Assembly: GCF_024679245.1 (NCBI RefSeq)
Contig: NC_090184.1
Span: 810,047 to 874,046 of the forward strand
Reading direction: 5' to 3'
Length of the DNA stretch: 64,000 nt
DNA from: Pseudorasbora parva
Lineage: Eukaryota > Chordata > Actinopteri > Cypriniformes > Gobionidae
In this document: positions 13,204 through 26,922 of the stretch, piece by piece
How the letters are laid out: every line of letters begins with the position of its first letter
How positions within the stretch are numbered: position 1 is the first letter of the stretch
Made by a program: the position numbers and the translations under genes
The notes under the pieces: generated by a model
Databases searched by the model: none
Told to the model about the DNA's origin: nothing
What the model saw: the letters and a program-made list of their open reading frames with translations, nothing else

Positions 13204-15247
13204 GTGAGTGTTCTTCAATATACCATGTAAGCAATTTTAATTTATTATTTTACCATATAGAGAGTTTTGCTAATTGGTAGAACGGTGGATCAGCTCACAA
13301 CGGTCACATACCGTTTAGTAATTAACGAACGTTTTGTAGAGAAATGAAAACATATCTCAAAGTGTTCACAGAAGTGCTCCCAAATATATTTTGTGGTCAC
13401 ACAGATTAAATTTCTGGGCCTATTTCAAGCCTTGCAAACAGTACTTAAATATCAAAGCTGGAGTCTTTAATCTTTCTAATGATACACCGTTTGTCCAGAG
13501 AAAGTAACAGGGTTTCTACAGGGTTTGGAAAAGTATGGAATTTGATATTAAAAATAATATGAAAAATATTGTGTTTCCAGACTATTGTCCCCATTTCATT
13601 TTCTAAATATAATATTAAGAATTTCTAAATGTATATAATATTTACAATAGTTTTTTTTTTCATGGCGTTTGGATCAGTCTGCCAGCGCTGCCAATCGTTT
13701 TTACACTTTATCTGCTGGAGTTTAGGTCTGCAGTGATTAGTTGTTACGATGATAGGCATCAGTATTTATATCGTTTTTACCTCTACACCACTACGTCCGA
13801 CTGATCCGAGGGCGCGCGTGCGTGTTTCCTGTGGTGTACAAGAGGTAAAAACGATATAAATACAGTTGGTTTTCTCACACAAACCGCTCGTTTCGTGTCT
13901 TAGGCCATCAGTGTGTACTTCCGATGGGGGATTGTTTAATTTGGACTTCTCTGTGTATGCTCTTTGAGGTGGTGACCATAGACCTGCATTATGTGAGGCA
14001 CAGACAAGAACGCTTTGACCTAAAATGATCAAAATTGAAACTACTGGGGACTCCTACATCTCAGATGCCCATGAGGTAAGCTAAAACATATCAAAAATGA
14101 ATTTCAAAGTGAACTATCCCTTTAATAAGTTGAGTGTATTTAATCACATAATGTCATTGTCTGTCTCACGATGAGGAATTAATTAGATGAAAATTGAAAA
14201 TCTTACAAAATGTTACAAAGACTTAATTTTGATAAAACACATTAATAAAACTGAGTTATCATATTATCACAACCACAATGAGAAATTATCAGTCAAATTA
14301 GGAAAGACAGCCATCACTGCATTCATGAGTGCAGGTAATCGCAGATGTTCACAGAGTGAGAGTGAGATAACGTATATAATAGCAAAATGATCTTGAGACA
14401 AATGCTTCCTTTAAGTTTTGTCAAGGGTTTAAGAACAGAAAACACAAAGTGGTGTTAAAAAACTTCACACCGTTATTGTGTCTCATGTCTGTCAGCGGGC
14501 GCTGCCTATATGCTTTGTTTACACATATTGTTTAATGTTTTGAACTGAATGAAAACCTTGATATAACGTAAGCTTGTTGTGTATATTAACTAATTATACG
14601 TTTGTTCAGAAATGCTGACAACTTGATGAATAAAAAAATTATGCATTTTCTTAAAATAGTCATTTAAATAGTAAATAATTAATTAATAGTAAATAATACA
14701 TTTAATTATATTTGAATATTCGATTTTTATGAGCCCAAATATTCAAATACAATATTTTGGAAAAATGTCCATCCCTACCAATAGATTCATACAGATTATA
14801 TTTTGATACTGATCTGTAGTCAAATTGTCAAATTATTTATAATAATAATTAGCCTGTAGGGATGTCACGGTACCAAGATTCCAGTAGTCGGTACCAATAC
14901 CATAAAACGTTTTATGGTACTCTGCCAATTTTGGTACCACAGCTAAATGTTTTTATTTTATTAAACAATTTTTTATTTATTTAATTACATTCAGTGAGTT
15001 TATTATTTATGATGATTATCATTATAAGTAAATAATACATAAACATTTAAAGGCTGTATGCTGTTTAAAAGTAAACATTGTTTATAAAAAATAGATCAAG
15101 TGAAAAATAAGCAAAAATCTAGGCATAATTATTAATATTAGAGACGTATTATTACATAGAGCTAAATCTACTGTACAACAGTAACCTAATAGATTCTGTC
15201 AATTTCTTCATGTTAAACGTATCTTAAAAATGTATTTGTTTTTGCAG

Positions 15248-16304
15248 AGGCTCTTAAAGGGATACTTCACTGCCTTTTCATATTAAACTATGTTATTCCC
15301 TTAACTTAAACGAGTTGATACACACCTCTCTCGTCTCAGTGCGTGCACTTAATCTCTCTGACGCGCGGTGACGATCTGATAGCATTTAGCTTAGCTCCCT
15401 AAGCCCAGTTCATTCACTATGGTACCAAACAGAGATCAAGTTAGAAGCGACCAAACACCTCCACGTTTCCCCTATTTAAATATAGTTACACGAGTAGTTG
15501 AACGATCAAGTATGGTGACAAAATAAAACGTGGCGCGTTTCTAATCGGATTAAAAAGGAGAACTATAATGTATGGCAGAATAGCACTTCTGAGAGTACTT
15601 CGGCTCGGCGCAGTAAAAAGTCCCGGCCGAAACATCTTCCCTTACACCTCCCCCTCACTCGCTCATTTCTGTCAATAGGGAGATGTGAGGGAAGATGTTT
15701 CGGCCGGGACTTTTTACTGCGCCGAGCCGAAGTACTCTCAGAAGTGCTAATCCGCCATGCGTTATAGTTCTCCTTTTTAATCAGATTAGAGAATTACATC
15801 GTTTTATTTTGTCACAATACTTGATCATTCAACTATTCGTGTAACTGTATTTAAATAGGGGAAAAGATGGAGGTGTTTGGTACTAACTTGATCTCTGTTT
15901 GGTACCATAGGGAATGAACTGGGCTTAGTGGGCTAAGCTAAATGCTATCAGATCATCACCGTGCGTCAGAGAGATTAAGAGCACACACTGAGACGAGAGA
16001 GGTATGTATCAACTCGTTTTAGTTAAGGGAAAAACAAAGTTCAATATGAAAAGCGGTGAAGTATCCCTTTAAGAACAACCCCCTGACATCCAAAATCAAC
16101 CAGCAAGAAGCTGAGAGGGCACTCTCAAAATGGTTTACGGGAGCAAGAGCCCGAGGAGGACAGAGGGCGTCAAGAATGCTCCAAAACAAGGCTACAAATT
16201 TAGGTGTACGAAAAGTGTTAAACGTTGCTTGTTTTAAAAAGCTTGTACAACTTGTAGCTTTTGTATTATTTGTGACGAAGAAATTTAATGATTTTGTTCA
16301 ATAA
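15248..16304 (+). pseudogene. Candidate terminal exon, interrupted by a TTAA palindromic element
   Basis: An acceptor (TTTTTGCAG) precedes 15248. Six bases later a palindromic element (15254-16072) interrupts the sequence. Beyond it a frame without stops runs from 16073 to a TAA at 16302-16304, which overlaps an AATAAA polyadenylation signal (16300-16305). Residues include NPLTSKINQQEAERALSKWF and then GARARGGQRASRM, charged and plausible as coding, while the last third looks like 3' UTR. I do not recognise the protein. Joining the sequence across the TTAA duplication keeps the frame open. It may be the end of the gene carried by the surrounding 8.8-kb element or a captured host exon. With the palindrome in place it is probably broken. 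Confidence 0.35.
15254..16072. mobile_element. TTAA-flanked full-length palindromic MITE
   Basis: The sequence folds on itself over nearly its whole 819 bp. The ends are TTAAAGGGATACTTCAC and GTGAAGTATCCCTTTAA, and the arms meet around 15660, where 'gtcccggccgaaacatcttccc' faces its complement. Terminal TTAA on both sides fits piggyBac-like or Kolobok-like target choice. It has no coding capacity. Confidence 0.85.
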
Positions 16305-16979
16305 AATTTGAATTTGAAACTATTTAATTCTCACTGTGTTCTCTACTGCTTTCTGCCAAGGTAATTGTTTGCAATTTTATGTGTGGTTTTCTTATTCAGA
16401 TTTGCTATTTGTTATTTTCAGATTTTTCACTCTAATATGGAAGATTGTCTTGCTATGGAATACAAAAATAAAAGGCATTTGGGACTTTCTCTCACAATCT
16501 CACAATTCAACATTTTTCTTTTGTGATTGTGAATTGTGAGACAACAAGTTGTAATTACCTTTTTATTTTTTATTCCGTTATGGAAACAAGCTTCTATTGC
16601 CTATTAATGACTTAATAAGGAAGGCATTTATCTTATTTTAAATTGTTCAAAGCCCTTTATTCTGGTATAACAGATTACAATCCAACTGTGCTCTAATGCT
16701 TTAAAATGAATGCTCTTTTGTGTGGTATTGCTACTCATTTAGATGTAATCCAGATTACTAGACCTCTAGTTGGGCCCCACCTAAAACAATGTGAAATCTC
16801 CTGCATAAAACCTATGTGAGTAAATTGCCAGGGCCAATATGGAACCCGTGGACAAACCTACTTAAAGCATATATTTCAGCCCATATAGTAACCTTGTAGT
16901 ACTCACAAATAATTTAAAACTGGATGGAGATGACCTTGTACATGTTGTCCACTTGGGTCCCATCTGTTCACAAGAGCTA

Positions 16980-17650
16980 TCCTATATGAAATCTATGTGG
17001 GCAGTTGACATGGGGCCATTATGGAACCCGTGGACAATCCCATACAGAGCCCATTTTTCAGCCCATTTCAAACCCACTTGGGCCCCACATACAAATGTTG
17101 TCAGGGTTAAAGCTGGGACCAAGATGGGTCTTGTGCATGTTGCCCATTTGGGTCCCACCTGGAGGCGAGTGCAATCCAACATAAAATCTATGTGGGCAGT
17201 TGACATGGGGCCATTATGGAACCCGTGGACAATCCCATACAGAGCCCATTTTTCAGCCCATTTCAAACCCACGTGGGCCCCACATACAAATGTTGTCAGG
17301 GTTAAAGCTGGGACCAAGATGGGTCTTGTGCATGTTGCCCATTTGGGTCCCACCTAGAGGCGAGTGCAATCCAACATAAAATCTATGTGGGCAGTTGACA
17401 TGGGGCCATTATGGAACCCGTGGACAATCCCATACAGAGCCCATTTTTCAGCCCATTTCAAACCCACGTGGGCCCCACATACAAATGTTGTCAGGGTTAA
17501 AGCTGGGACCAAGATGGGTCTTGTGCATGTTGCCCATTTGGGTCCCACCTAGAGGCGAGTGCAATCCAACATAAAATCTATGTGGGCAGTTGACATGGGG
17601 CCATTATGGAACCCGCGGACAATCCTATATGGGGCCCATTTTTCAGCCCA
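16980..17650. repeat. 195-bp tandem repeat, about 3.4 copies (right subterminal array)
   Basis: The word 'gcagttgacatggggccatt' recurs at 17001, 17196, 17391 and 17586, an exact 195-bp step. Because 195 is a multiple of 3, frames on both strands stay open and look like genes. The units carry ATGGG/CCCAT words like those of the left subterminal array. Confidence 0.93.
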
Positions 17651-17693
17651 TTTCATACCCATATGGGCCCCACGTACAAATGTTGGCTGGGTA

Positions 17694-20600
17694 TGAGCAG
17701 TTATTACACTATGAGCTATGAGCAGTTATTACACTGAGCTATGAGCAGTTATTACACTATGAGCTATGAGCAGTTATTACACTATGAGCTATGAGCAGTT
17801 ATTACACTATGAGCTATGAGCAGTTATTACACTGAGCTAGGATCAGTTATTACACTGGGCTATGAGCAGTTAGTACACTATGAGCTATGAGCAGTTATCA
17901 CACTATGAGCTATGAGCAGTTATTACACTATGAGCTATGAGCAGTTATTACACTGAGCTATGAGCAGTTATTACACTATGAGCTATGAGCAGTTATCACA
18001 CTATGAGCTATGAGCAGTAATTACACTATGAGCTATGAGCAGTTATTACACTGAGCTATGAGCAGTTATCACACTATGAGCTATGAGCAGTTATTACACT
18101 ATGAGCTATGAGCAGTTATTACACTGAGCTATGAGCAGTTATTACACTATGAGCTATGAGCAGTTATTACACTATGAGCTATGAGCAGTTATTACACTAT
18201 GAGCTATGAGCAGTTATTACACAGAACTATGAGCAGTTATTACACTGAGCTAGGATCAGTTATTACACCGGGCTATGAGCAGTTAGTACACTATGAGCTA
18301 TGAGCAGTTATTACACTGAGCTAGGATCAGTTATTACACTATGAGCTATGAGCAGTTATTGCACTAAGCTATGAGCAGTTATTACACTGAGCTAGGATCA
18401 GTTATTACACTGGGCTATGAGCAGTTATTACACTGAGCTAGGAGCAGTTATTACACTATGAGCTATGAGCAGTTATTACACTGAGCTAGGATCAGTTATT
18501 ATACTGGGCTATGAGCAGTTATTACACTGAGCTAGGTGCAGTTATTAAACTATGAGCTATGAGCAGTTATTACACTATGAGCTATGAGCAGTTATCACAC
18601 TATGAGCTATGAGCAGTTATTATACTATGAGCTATGAGCAGTTATTACACAGAACTATGAGCAGTTATTACACTGAGCTAGGATCAGTTATTACACTGGG
18701 CTATGAGCAGTTAGTACACTATGAGCTGTGAGCAGTTATTACACTGAGCTAGGATCAGTTATTACACTATGAGCTATGAGCAGTTATTACACTGAGCTAT
18801 GAGCAGTTATTACACTGAGCTAGGATCAGTTATTACACTGGGCTATGAGCAGCTATTACACTGAGCTAGGAGCAGTTATTACACTGAGCTAGGATCAGTT
18901 ATTACACTGGGCTATGAGCAGTTAGTACACTATGAGCTGTGAGCAGTTATTACACTGAGCTAGGATCAGTTATTACACTATGAGCTATGAGCAGTTATTA
19001 CACTGAACTACGAGCAGTTATTACACTGAGCTAGGATCAGTTATTACACTGGGCTATGAGCAGTTATTACACTGAGCTAGGAGCAGTTATTACACTAAAC
19101 AATGAGCAGTTATTACACTGAGCTATGAGCAGTTATTACACTGAGCTAAGAGCAGTTATTACACTGAGCTAAGAGCAGTTATTACACTGGGCTATGAGCA
19201 GTTATTACACTAAGCTAGGATCAGTTATTGCACTGAGCTACGAGCAGTTATTACACTGAGCTATGAGCAGTTATTACACTATGAGCTATGAGCAGTTATT
19301 ACACTGAGATAGGAGCAGTTATTACACTTAACGATGAACAGTTATTACACTGAGCTAGAAGCAGTTATTACACTGAACTATGAGCAGTTATTACATTGAG
19401 CTAGGAGCAGTTATTACACTGGGTTATGAGCAGTTAAAAAACTGTGCTAGGAGCAGTTATTACACTATGAGCTATCAGTAGTTATTACACTGGGCTATGA
19501 GCAGTTATTACACTGGGCTATGAGCAGTTATTACACTGAGCTAGGAGCAGTTATTACACTATGAGCTATGAGCAGTTATTACACTGAGCTAGGATCAGTT
19601 ATTACACTCGGCTATGAGCAGTTATTACATTGAGCTAGGAGTAGTTATTACACTATGAGCTATGAGCAGTTATTACACTGAACTAGGAGCAGTTATTACA
19701 CTATGAGCTATGAGCAGTTATTACACTGAGCTAGGAGCAGAAATTACACTGAGCTAGAAGCAGTTATTACACTGAGCTAGGAGCAGTTATTACACTGGGC
19801 TATGGGCAGTTATTACACTGAGCTAGGGGCAGTTATTACACTGAACTATGAGCAGTTATTACACTGAGCTAGGAGCAGTTATTGCTCTGAACTATGAGCA
19901 GTTATTACACTGAGCTAGGAGCAGTTATTGCTCTGAACTATGAACAGTTATTTCCCTGAGCTAGGAGCAGGTATTACACTGAGCTAAGAGCAGCTATTAC
20001 ACTTAACTATGAACAGTTATTACACTGAACTAGGAGCAGTTATTACACTATGAGCTATGGACAGTTATTACACTGAGCTAAGAGCAGTTATTACACTTAA
20101 CTATGAACAGTTATTACACTGAGCTAGAAGCAGTTATTACACTGAACTATGAGCAGTTATTACATTGAGCTAGGAGCAGTTATTACACTGGGCTATGAGC
20201 AGTTTTAAAACTGAGCTAGGAGCAGTTATTACACTATGAGCTATCAGTAGTTATTACACTGAGCTAGGAGCAGTTATTAAACTGGGCTATGAGCAGTTAT
20301 TACACTGAGCTAGGAGCAGTTATTACACTATGAGCTATGAACAGTTATTACACTGAGCTAGGAGCAGTTATTACACTGGGCTATGGGCAGTTATTACACT
20401 GAGCTAGGGGCAGTTATTACACTGAACTATGAGCAGTTATTACACTGAGCTGGGAGCAGTTATTTCACTGAACTATGAACAGTTATTACACTGAGCTAGC
20501 AGCAGTTATTGCACTGAACTATGAACAGTTATTACAATGGGCTAGGAGCAGTTATTACTCTGGGCTAGGAGCAGTTATTACACTGAGCCAGGAGCAGTTA

Positions 20601-23600
20601 TTACACTGGGCTAGGAGCAGTTATTACATTATGATCTCTGAGCAGTTATTACACTGAGCCAGGAGCAGTTATTACACTGGGCTAGGAGCAGTTATTACAT
20701 TATGATCTCTGAGCAGTTATTACACTGAGCTAGGAGCTGTTATTACACTGAGCCAGGAGCAGTTATTACACTGGGCTAGGAGCAGTTATTACATTATGAT
20801 CTCTGAGCAGTTATTACACTGGGCTAGGAGCAGTTATTACACTGAGCTAGGATCAGTTATTACACTCGGCTATGAGCAGTTATTACATTGAGCTAGGAGT
20901 AGTTATTACACTATGAGCTATGAGCAGTTATTACACTGAACTAGGAGCAGTTATTACACTATGAGCTATGAGCAGTTATTACACTGAGCTAGGAGCAGAA
21001 ATTACACTGAGCTAGAAGCAGTTATTACACTGAGCTAGGAGCAGTTATTACACTGGGCTATGGGCAGTTATTACACTGAGCTAGGGGCAGTTATTACACT
21101 GAACTATGAGCAGTTATTACACTGAGCTAGGAGCAGTTATTGCTCTGAACTATGAGCAGTTATTACACTGAGCTAGGAGCAGTTATTGCTCTGAACTATG
21201 AACAGTTATTTCCCTGAGCTAGGAGCAGGTATTACACTGAGCTAAGAGCAGCTATTACACTTAACTATGAACAGTTATTACACTGAACTAGGAGCAGTTA
21301 TTACACTATGAGCTATGGACAGTTATTACACTGAGCTAAGAGCAGTTATTACACTTAACTATGAACAGTTATTACACTGAGCTAGAAGCAGTTATTACAC
21401 TGAACTATGAGCAGTTATTACATTGAGCTAGGAGCAGTTATTACACTGGGCTATGAGCAGTTTTAAAACTGAGCTAGGAGCAGTTATTACACTATGAGCT
21501 ATCAGTAGTTATTACACTGGGCTATGAGCAGTTTTAAAACTGAGCTAGGAGCAGTTATTACACTATGAGCTATCAGTAGTTATTACACTGAGCTAGGAGC
21601 AGTTATTAAACTGGGCTATGAGCAGTTATTACACTGAGCTAGGAGCAGTTATTACACTATGAGCTATGAACAGTTATTACACTGGGCTATGGGCAGTTAT
21701 TACACTGAGCTAGGGGCAGTTATTACACTGAACTATGAGCAGTTATTACACTGAGCTGGGAGCAGTTATTTCACTGAACTATGAACAGTTATTACACTGA
21801 GCTAGCAGCAGTTATTGCACTGAACTATGAACAGTTATTACAATGAGCTATGAGCAGTTATCACACTATGAGCTATGAGCAGTTATTACACTATGAGCTA
21901 TGAGCAGTTATTACACTGAGCTATGAGCAGTTGTCACACTATGAGCTATGAGCAGTTATTACACTATGAGCTATGAGCAGTTATTACACTATGAGCTATG
22001 AGCAGTTATTACACAGAACTATGAGCAGTTATTACACTGAGCTAGGATCAGTTATTACACCGGGCTATGAGCAGTTAGTACACTATGAGCTATGAGCAGT
22101 TATTACACTGAGCTAGGATCAGTTATTACACTATGAGCTATGAGCAGTTATTGCACTAAGCTATGAGCAGTTATTACACTGAGCTAGGATCAGTTATTAC
22201 ACTGGGCTATGAGCAGTTATTACACTGAGCTAGGAGCAGTTATTACACTATGAGCTATGAGCAGTTATTACACTGAGCTAGGATCAGTTATTATACTGGG
22301 CTATGAGCAGTTATTACACTGAGCTAGGTGCAGTTATTAAACTATGAGCTATGAGCAGTTATTACACTATGAGCTATGAGCAGTTATCACACTATGAGCT
22401 ATGAGCAGTTATTATACTATGAGCTATGAGCAGTTATTACACAGAACTATGAGCAGTTATTACACTGAGCTAGGATCAGTTATTACACTGGGCTATGAGC
22501 AGTTAGTACACTATGAGCTGTGAGCAGTTATTACACTGAGCTAGGATCAGTTATTACACTATGAGCTATGAGCAGTTATTACACTGAGCTATGAGCAGTT
22601 ATTACACTGAGCTAGGATCAGTTATTACACTGGGCTATGAGCAGCTATTACACTGAGCTAGGAGCAGTTATTACACTGAGCTAGGATCAGTTATTACACT
22701 GGGCTATGAGCAGTTAGTACACTATGAGCTGTGAGCAGTTATTACACTGAGCTAGGATCAGTTATTACACTATGAGCTATGAGCAGTTATTACACTGAAC
22801 TACGAGCAGTTATTACACTGAGCTAGGATCAGTTATTACACTGGGCTATGAGCAGTTATTACACTGAGCTAGGAGCAGTTATTACACTAAACAATGAGCA
22901 GTTATTACACTGAGCTATGAGCAGTTATTACACTGAGCTAAGAGCAGTTATTACACTGAGCTAAGAGCAGTTATTACACTGGGCTATGAGCAGTTATTAC
23001 ACTAAGCTAGGATCAGTTATTGCACTGAGCTACGAGCAGTTATTACACTGAGCTATGAGCAGTTATTACACTATGAGCTATGAGCAGTTATTACACTGAG
23101 ATAGGAGCAGTTATTACACTTAACGATGAACAGTTATTACACTGAGCTAGAAGCAGTTATTACACTGAACTATGAGCAGTTATTACATTGAGCTAGGAGC
23201 AGTTATTACACTGGGTTATGAGCAGTTAAAAAACTGTGCTAGGAGCAGTTATTACACTATGAGCTATCAGTAGTTATTACACTGGGCTATGAGCAGTTAT
23301 TACACTGGGCTATGAGCAGTTATTACACTGAGCTAGGAGCAGTTATTACACTATGAGCTATGAGCAGTTATTACACTGAGCTAGGATCAGTTATTACACT
23401 CGGCTATGAGCAGTTATTACATTGAGCTAGGAGTAGTTATTACACTATGAGCTATGAGCAGTTATTACACTGAACTAGGAGCAGTTATTACACTATGAGC
23501 TATGAGCAGTTATTACACTGAGCTAGGAGCAGAAATTACACTGAGCTAGAAGCAGTTATTACACTGAGCTAGGAGCAGTTATTACACTGGGCTATGGGCA

Positions 23601-26368
23601 GTTATTACACTGAGCTAGGGGCAGTTATTACACTGAACTATGAGCAGTTATTACACTGAGCTAGGAGCAGTTATTGCTCTGAACTATGAGCAGTTATTAC
23701 ACTGAGCTAGGAGCAGTTATTGCTCTGAACTATGAACAGTTATTTCCCTGAGCTAGGAGCAGGTATTACACTGAGCTAAGAGCAGCTATTACACTTAACT
23801 ATGAACAGTTATTACACTGAACTAGGAGCAGTTATTACACTATGAGCTATGGACAGTTATTACACTGAGCTAAGAGCAGTTATTACACTTAACTATGAAC
23901 AGTTATTACACTGAGCTAGAAGCAGTTATTACACTGAACTATGAGCAGTTATTACATTGAGCTAGGAGCAGTTATTACACTGGGCTATGGGCAGTTTTAA
24001 AACTGAGCTAGGAGCAGTTATTACACTATGAGCTATCAGTAGTTATTACACTGAGCTAGGAGCAGTTATTAAACTGGGCTATGAGCAGTTATTACACTGA
24101 GCTAGGAGCAGTTATTACACTATGAGCTATGAGCAGTTATTACACTGAGCTAGGAGCAGTTATTACACTGGGCTAGGAGCAGTTATTAAACTGGGCTATG
24201 AGCAGTTATTACACTGAGCTAGGAGCAGTTATTACACTATGAGCTATGAACAGTTATTACACTGGGCTATGGGCAGTTATTACACTGAGCTAGGGGCAGT
24301 TATTACACTGAACTATGAGCAGTTATTACACTGAGCTGGGAGCAGTTATTACACTGAGCTAGGAGCAGTTATTAAACTGGGCTATGAGCAGTTATTACAC
24401 TGAGCTAGGAGCAGTTATTACACTATGAGCTATGAACAGTTATTACACTGGGCTATGGGCAGTTATTACACTGAGCTAGGGGCAGTTATTACACTGAACT
24501 ATGAGCAGTTATTACACTGAGCTGGGAGCAGTTATTTCACTGAACTATGAACAGTTATTACACTGAGCTAGCAGCAGTTATTACTCTGGGCTAGGAGCAG
24601 TTATTACACTGAGCCAGGAGCAGTTATTACACTGGGCTAGGAGCAGTTATTACATTATGATCTCTGAGCAGTTATTACACTGAGCCAGGAGCAGTTATTA
24701 CACTATGATCTCTGAGCAGTTATTACACTGAGCCAGGAGCAGTTATTACACTGGGCTAGGAGCAGTTATTACATTATGATCTCTGAGCAGTTATTACACT
24801 GAGCTAGGAGCTGTTATTACACTGAGCCAAGAGCAGTTATTACACTGGGCTAGGAGCAGTTATTACATTATGATCTCTGAGCAGTTATTACACTGGGCTA
24901 GGAGCAGTTATTACACTGAGCCAGGAGCAGTTATTACACTGAGGCAGGAGCAGTTATTACACTGAGTTAGGAGCAGTTATTACACTGAGCCAGGAGCAGT
25001 TATTACACTGGGCTAGGAGCAGTTATTACACTGAGCCAGGGGCAGTTATTACACTGAGCCAAGAGCAGTTATTACACTGAGCTAGGAGCAGTTATTACAC
25101 TGAGCCAGGAGCAGTTATTACACTGGGCTAGGAGCAGTTATTACACTGAGCCAGGAGCAGTTATTACACTGGGCTAGGAGCAGTTATTACACTGAGCCAG
25201 GAGCAGTTATTACACTGGGCTAGGAGCAGTTATTACATTATGATCTTTGAGCAGTTATTACACTGAACTAGGAGCAGTTATTACACTGAGCTAGGAGCAG
25301 TTATTACACTGAGCTAGGAGCAGCTATTTCACTGGGATATGAACAGTTATTACACTGAGCTAGGAGCAGTTATTACTATGAGCTATGAGCAGTTATTACA
25401 CTGGGATATGAGTAGTCATTACACTGAGCTAGGAGCAGTTATTACACTGAACTATGAGCAGTTAAAACAGAGCTATGAGCAGTTATTACACTGAACTATG
25501 AGCAGTTATTACACTGAGCTATGAGTAGTTATTACACTGAACTATGAGCAGTTATCACACTGAGCTATGAGCAGTTATTACACTGAGCTATGAGCAGTTA
25601 TTACACTGAGCTATGAGCAGTTATTACACTGAGCTAGGGGCAGTTATTACACTGAGCTATGAGCAGTTATTACACTGAGCTAGGGGCAGTTATTACACTG
25701 AGCTATGAGCAGTTATTACACTGAGCTAGGGGCAGTTATTACACTGAGCTATGAGCAGTTATTACACTGAGCTATGAGCAGTTATCACACTGAGCTATGA
25801 GCAGTTATTACACTGAGCTAGGGGCAGTTATTACACTGAGCTAGGGGCAGTTATTACACTGAGCTATGAGCAGTTATTACACTGAGCTAGGGGCAGTTAT
25901 TACACTGAGCTATGAGCAGTTATTACACTGAGCTATGAGCAGTTATTACACTGAGCTATGAGCAGTTATCACACTGAGCTATGAGCAGTTATTACACTGA
26001 GCTAGGGGCAGTTATTACACTGAGCTAGGGGCAGTTATTACACTGAGCTAGGGGCAGTTATTACACTGAGCTATGAGCAGTTATTACACTGAGCTATGAG
26101 CAGTTATTACACTGAGCTAGGGGCAGTTATTACACTGAGCTAGGGGCAGTTATTACACTGAGCTATGAGCAGTTATTACACTGAGCTATGAGCAGTTATT
26201 ACACTGAGCTATGAGCAGTTACCACACTGAGCTATGAGCAGTTATTACACTGAGCTAGGGGCAGTTATTACACTGAGCTATGAGCAGTTATTACACTGAG
26301 CTATGAGCAGTTATTACACTGAGCTAGGGGCAGTTATTACACTGAGCTAGGGGCAGTTAGTACCCAAT
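17694..26368. repeat. 23-25-bp minisatellite, right part (8.7 kb)
   Basis: Continues the array of 8098-8904. The units diverge into subtypes: gagctatgag, gagctaggag, gggctatgag, gagccaggag, and 'atgatctctgag' units around 20.6-20.8 and 24.6-24.9 kb. Larger blocks are duplicated inside it: 18050-20390 corresponds to about 21842-24182 at an offset of 3792 bp, and about 19.58-20.2 kb corresponds to 20.84-21.46 kb at an offset of 1258 bp. The array ends about 100 bp beyond the selenok polyadenylation signal. Confidence 0.95.
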
Positions 26369-26467
26369 GAGCAGTTATTAAACTACGAGCAGTTATTTCA
26401 CGGTGAGTTGCTACATCCCCTGATACAAATAACAGAAGCAGGTCAAAGATCATCAACATAACTTATC

Positions 26468-26473
26468 TTTATT
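26468..26473 (-). terminator. selenok: selenok polyadenylation signal
   Basis: AATAAA on the minus strand (TTTATT on plus), about 355 nt after the stop and downstream of the SECIS. It is the first good signal on this strand, so the transcript probably ends near 26450. Confidence 0.75.
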
Positions 26474-26520
26474 GACTCAAATTGTACATACAATATCTGC
26501 TACTATACTAAAAAAACAGA

Positions 26521-26637
26521 GAGTGTGTGTGTGTGTGTGTGTGTGTGTAGGTGTGTGCATGTGAATGTGTGTGAGAGTGTGTGTTTTCTCTGTGTGTGTG
26601 TGTGTGCGTGTGCATGTGTTTGTGCGTGCGTGCGTGT

Positions 26638-26678
<41 letters not shown>
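26521..26678. repeat. (TG)n-rich microsatellite in the selenok 3' UTR
   Basis: Two TG tracts with GTGC/GAGTG interruptions. On the selenok strand this is (CA)n, lying between the SECIS and the polyadenylation signal. Confidence 0.95.
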
Positions 26679-26679
<1 letters not shown>

Positions 26680-26750
26680 CGCCAGCATCAGCCGCTCCGG
26701 CCCCTCGGTGAGGTTTCCCGGAGTGACGTCATTAATCTGCAGCAGCAGCG
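26675..26750 (-). promoter_or_regulatory. selenok: SECIS-like element in the selenok 3' UTR
   Basis: Read on the minus strand, ATGA (26732-26729) is followed by a stem segment GTCACTCCGG, an apical AAA (26716-26714), the return strand CCGGAGCGGC, and TGAT (26690-26687). ATGA and TGA form the SECIS quartet core. The stem pairs CTCCGG with CCGGAG and extends through C-G, U-G and G-C pairs with one mismatch. An apical adenine run is part of the SECIS consensus. It lies about 100 nt downstream of the stop and would recruit SBP2 and eEFSec so that UGA is read as selenocysteine. Confidence 0.88.
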
Positions 26751-26826
26751 GCGGCTGAGGGAGGAGGAAGGTGATGATGATGATGGAGCTTCACCGTCCT
26801 CAACGCCCGCTACAGAGAGCAGGCCT

Positions 26827-26830
26827 TTAC
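26827..26830 (-). CDS. selenok: selenok exon 5, coding part
   Basis: After the acceptor GTGTGCAG, one G completes the final Arg codon (AG|G) and TAA follows at once. The remainder of the exon, to about 26450, is 3' UTR with the SECIS. Confidence 0.9.
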
Positions 26831-26877
26831 CTGCACACAACTCAGCGTTAGCGCAGCACTACACACTCAATCACTGC

Positions 26878-26922
<45 letters not shown>

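Noticed and set aside
16953..17552. Overlapping 62-134-codon frames on both strands
   Set aside because: The 195-bp repeat is a multiple of three, so frames repeat. Part of the subterminal array of a transposon.
26722..26734. CRE-like GTGACGTCATTAAT promoter site
   Set aside because: It coincides with the ATGA core and lower stem of the SECIS in the selenok 3' UTR, which explains it better.
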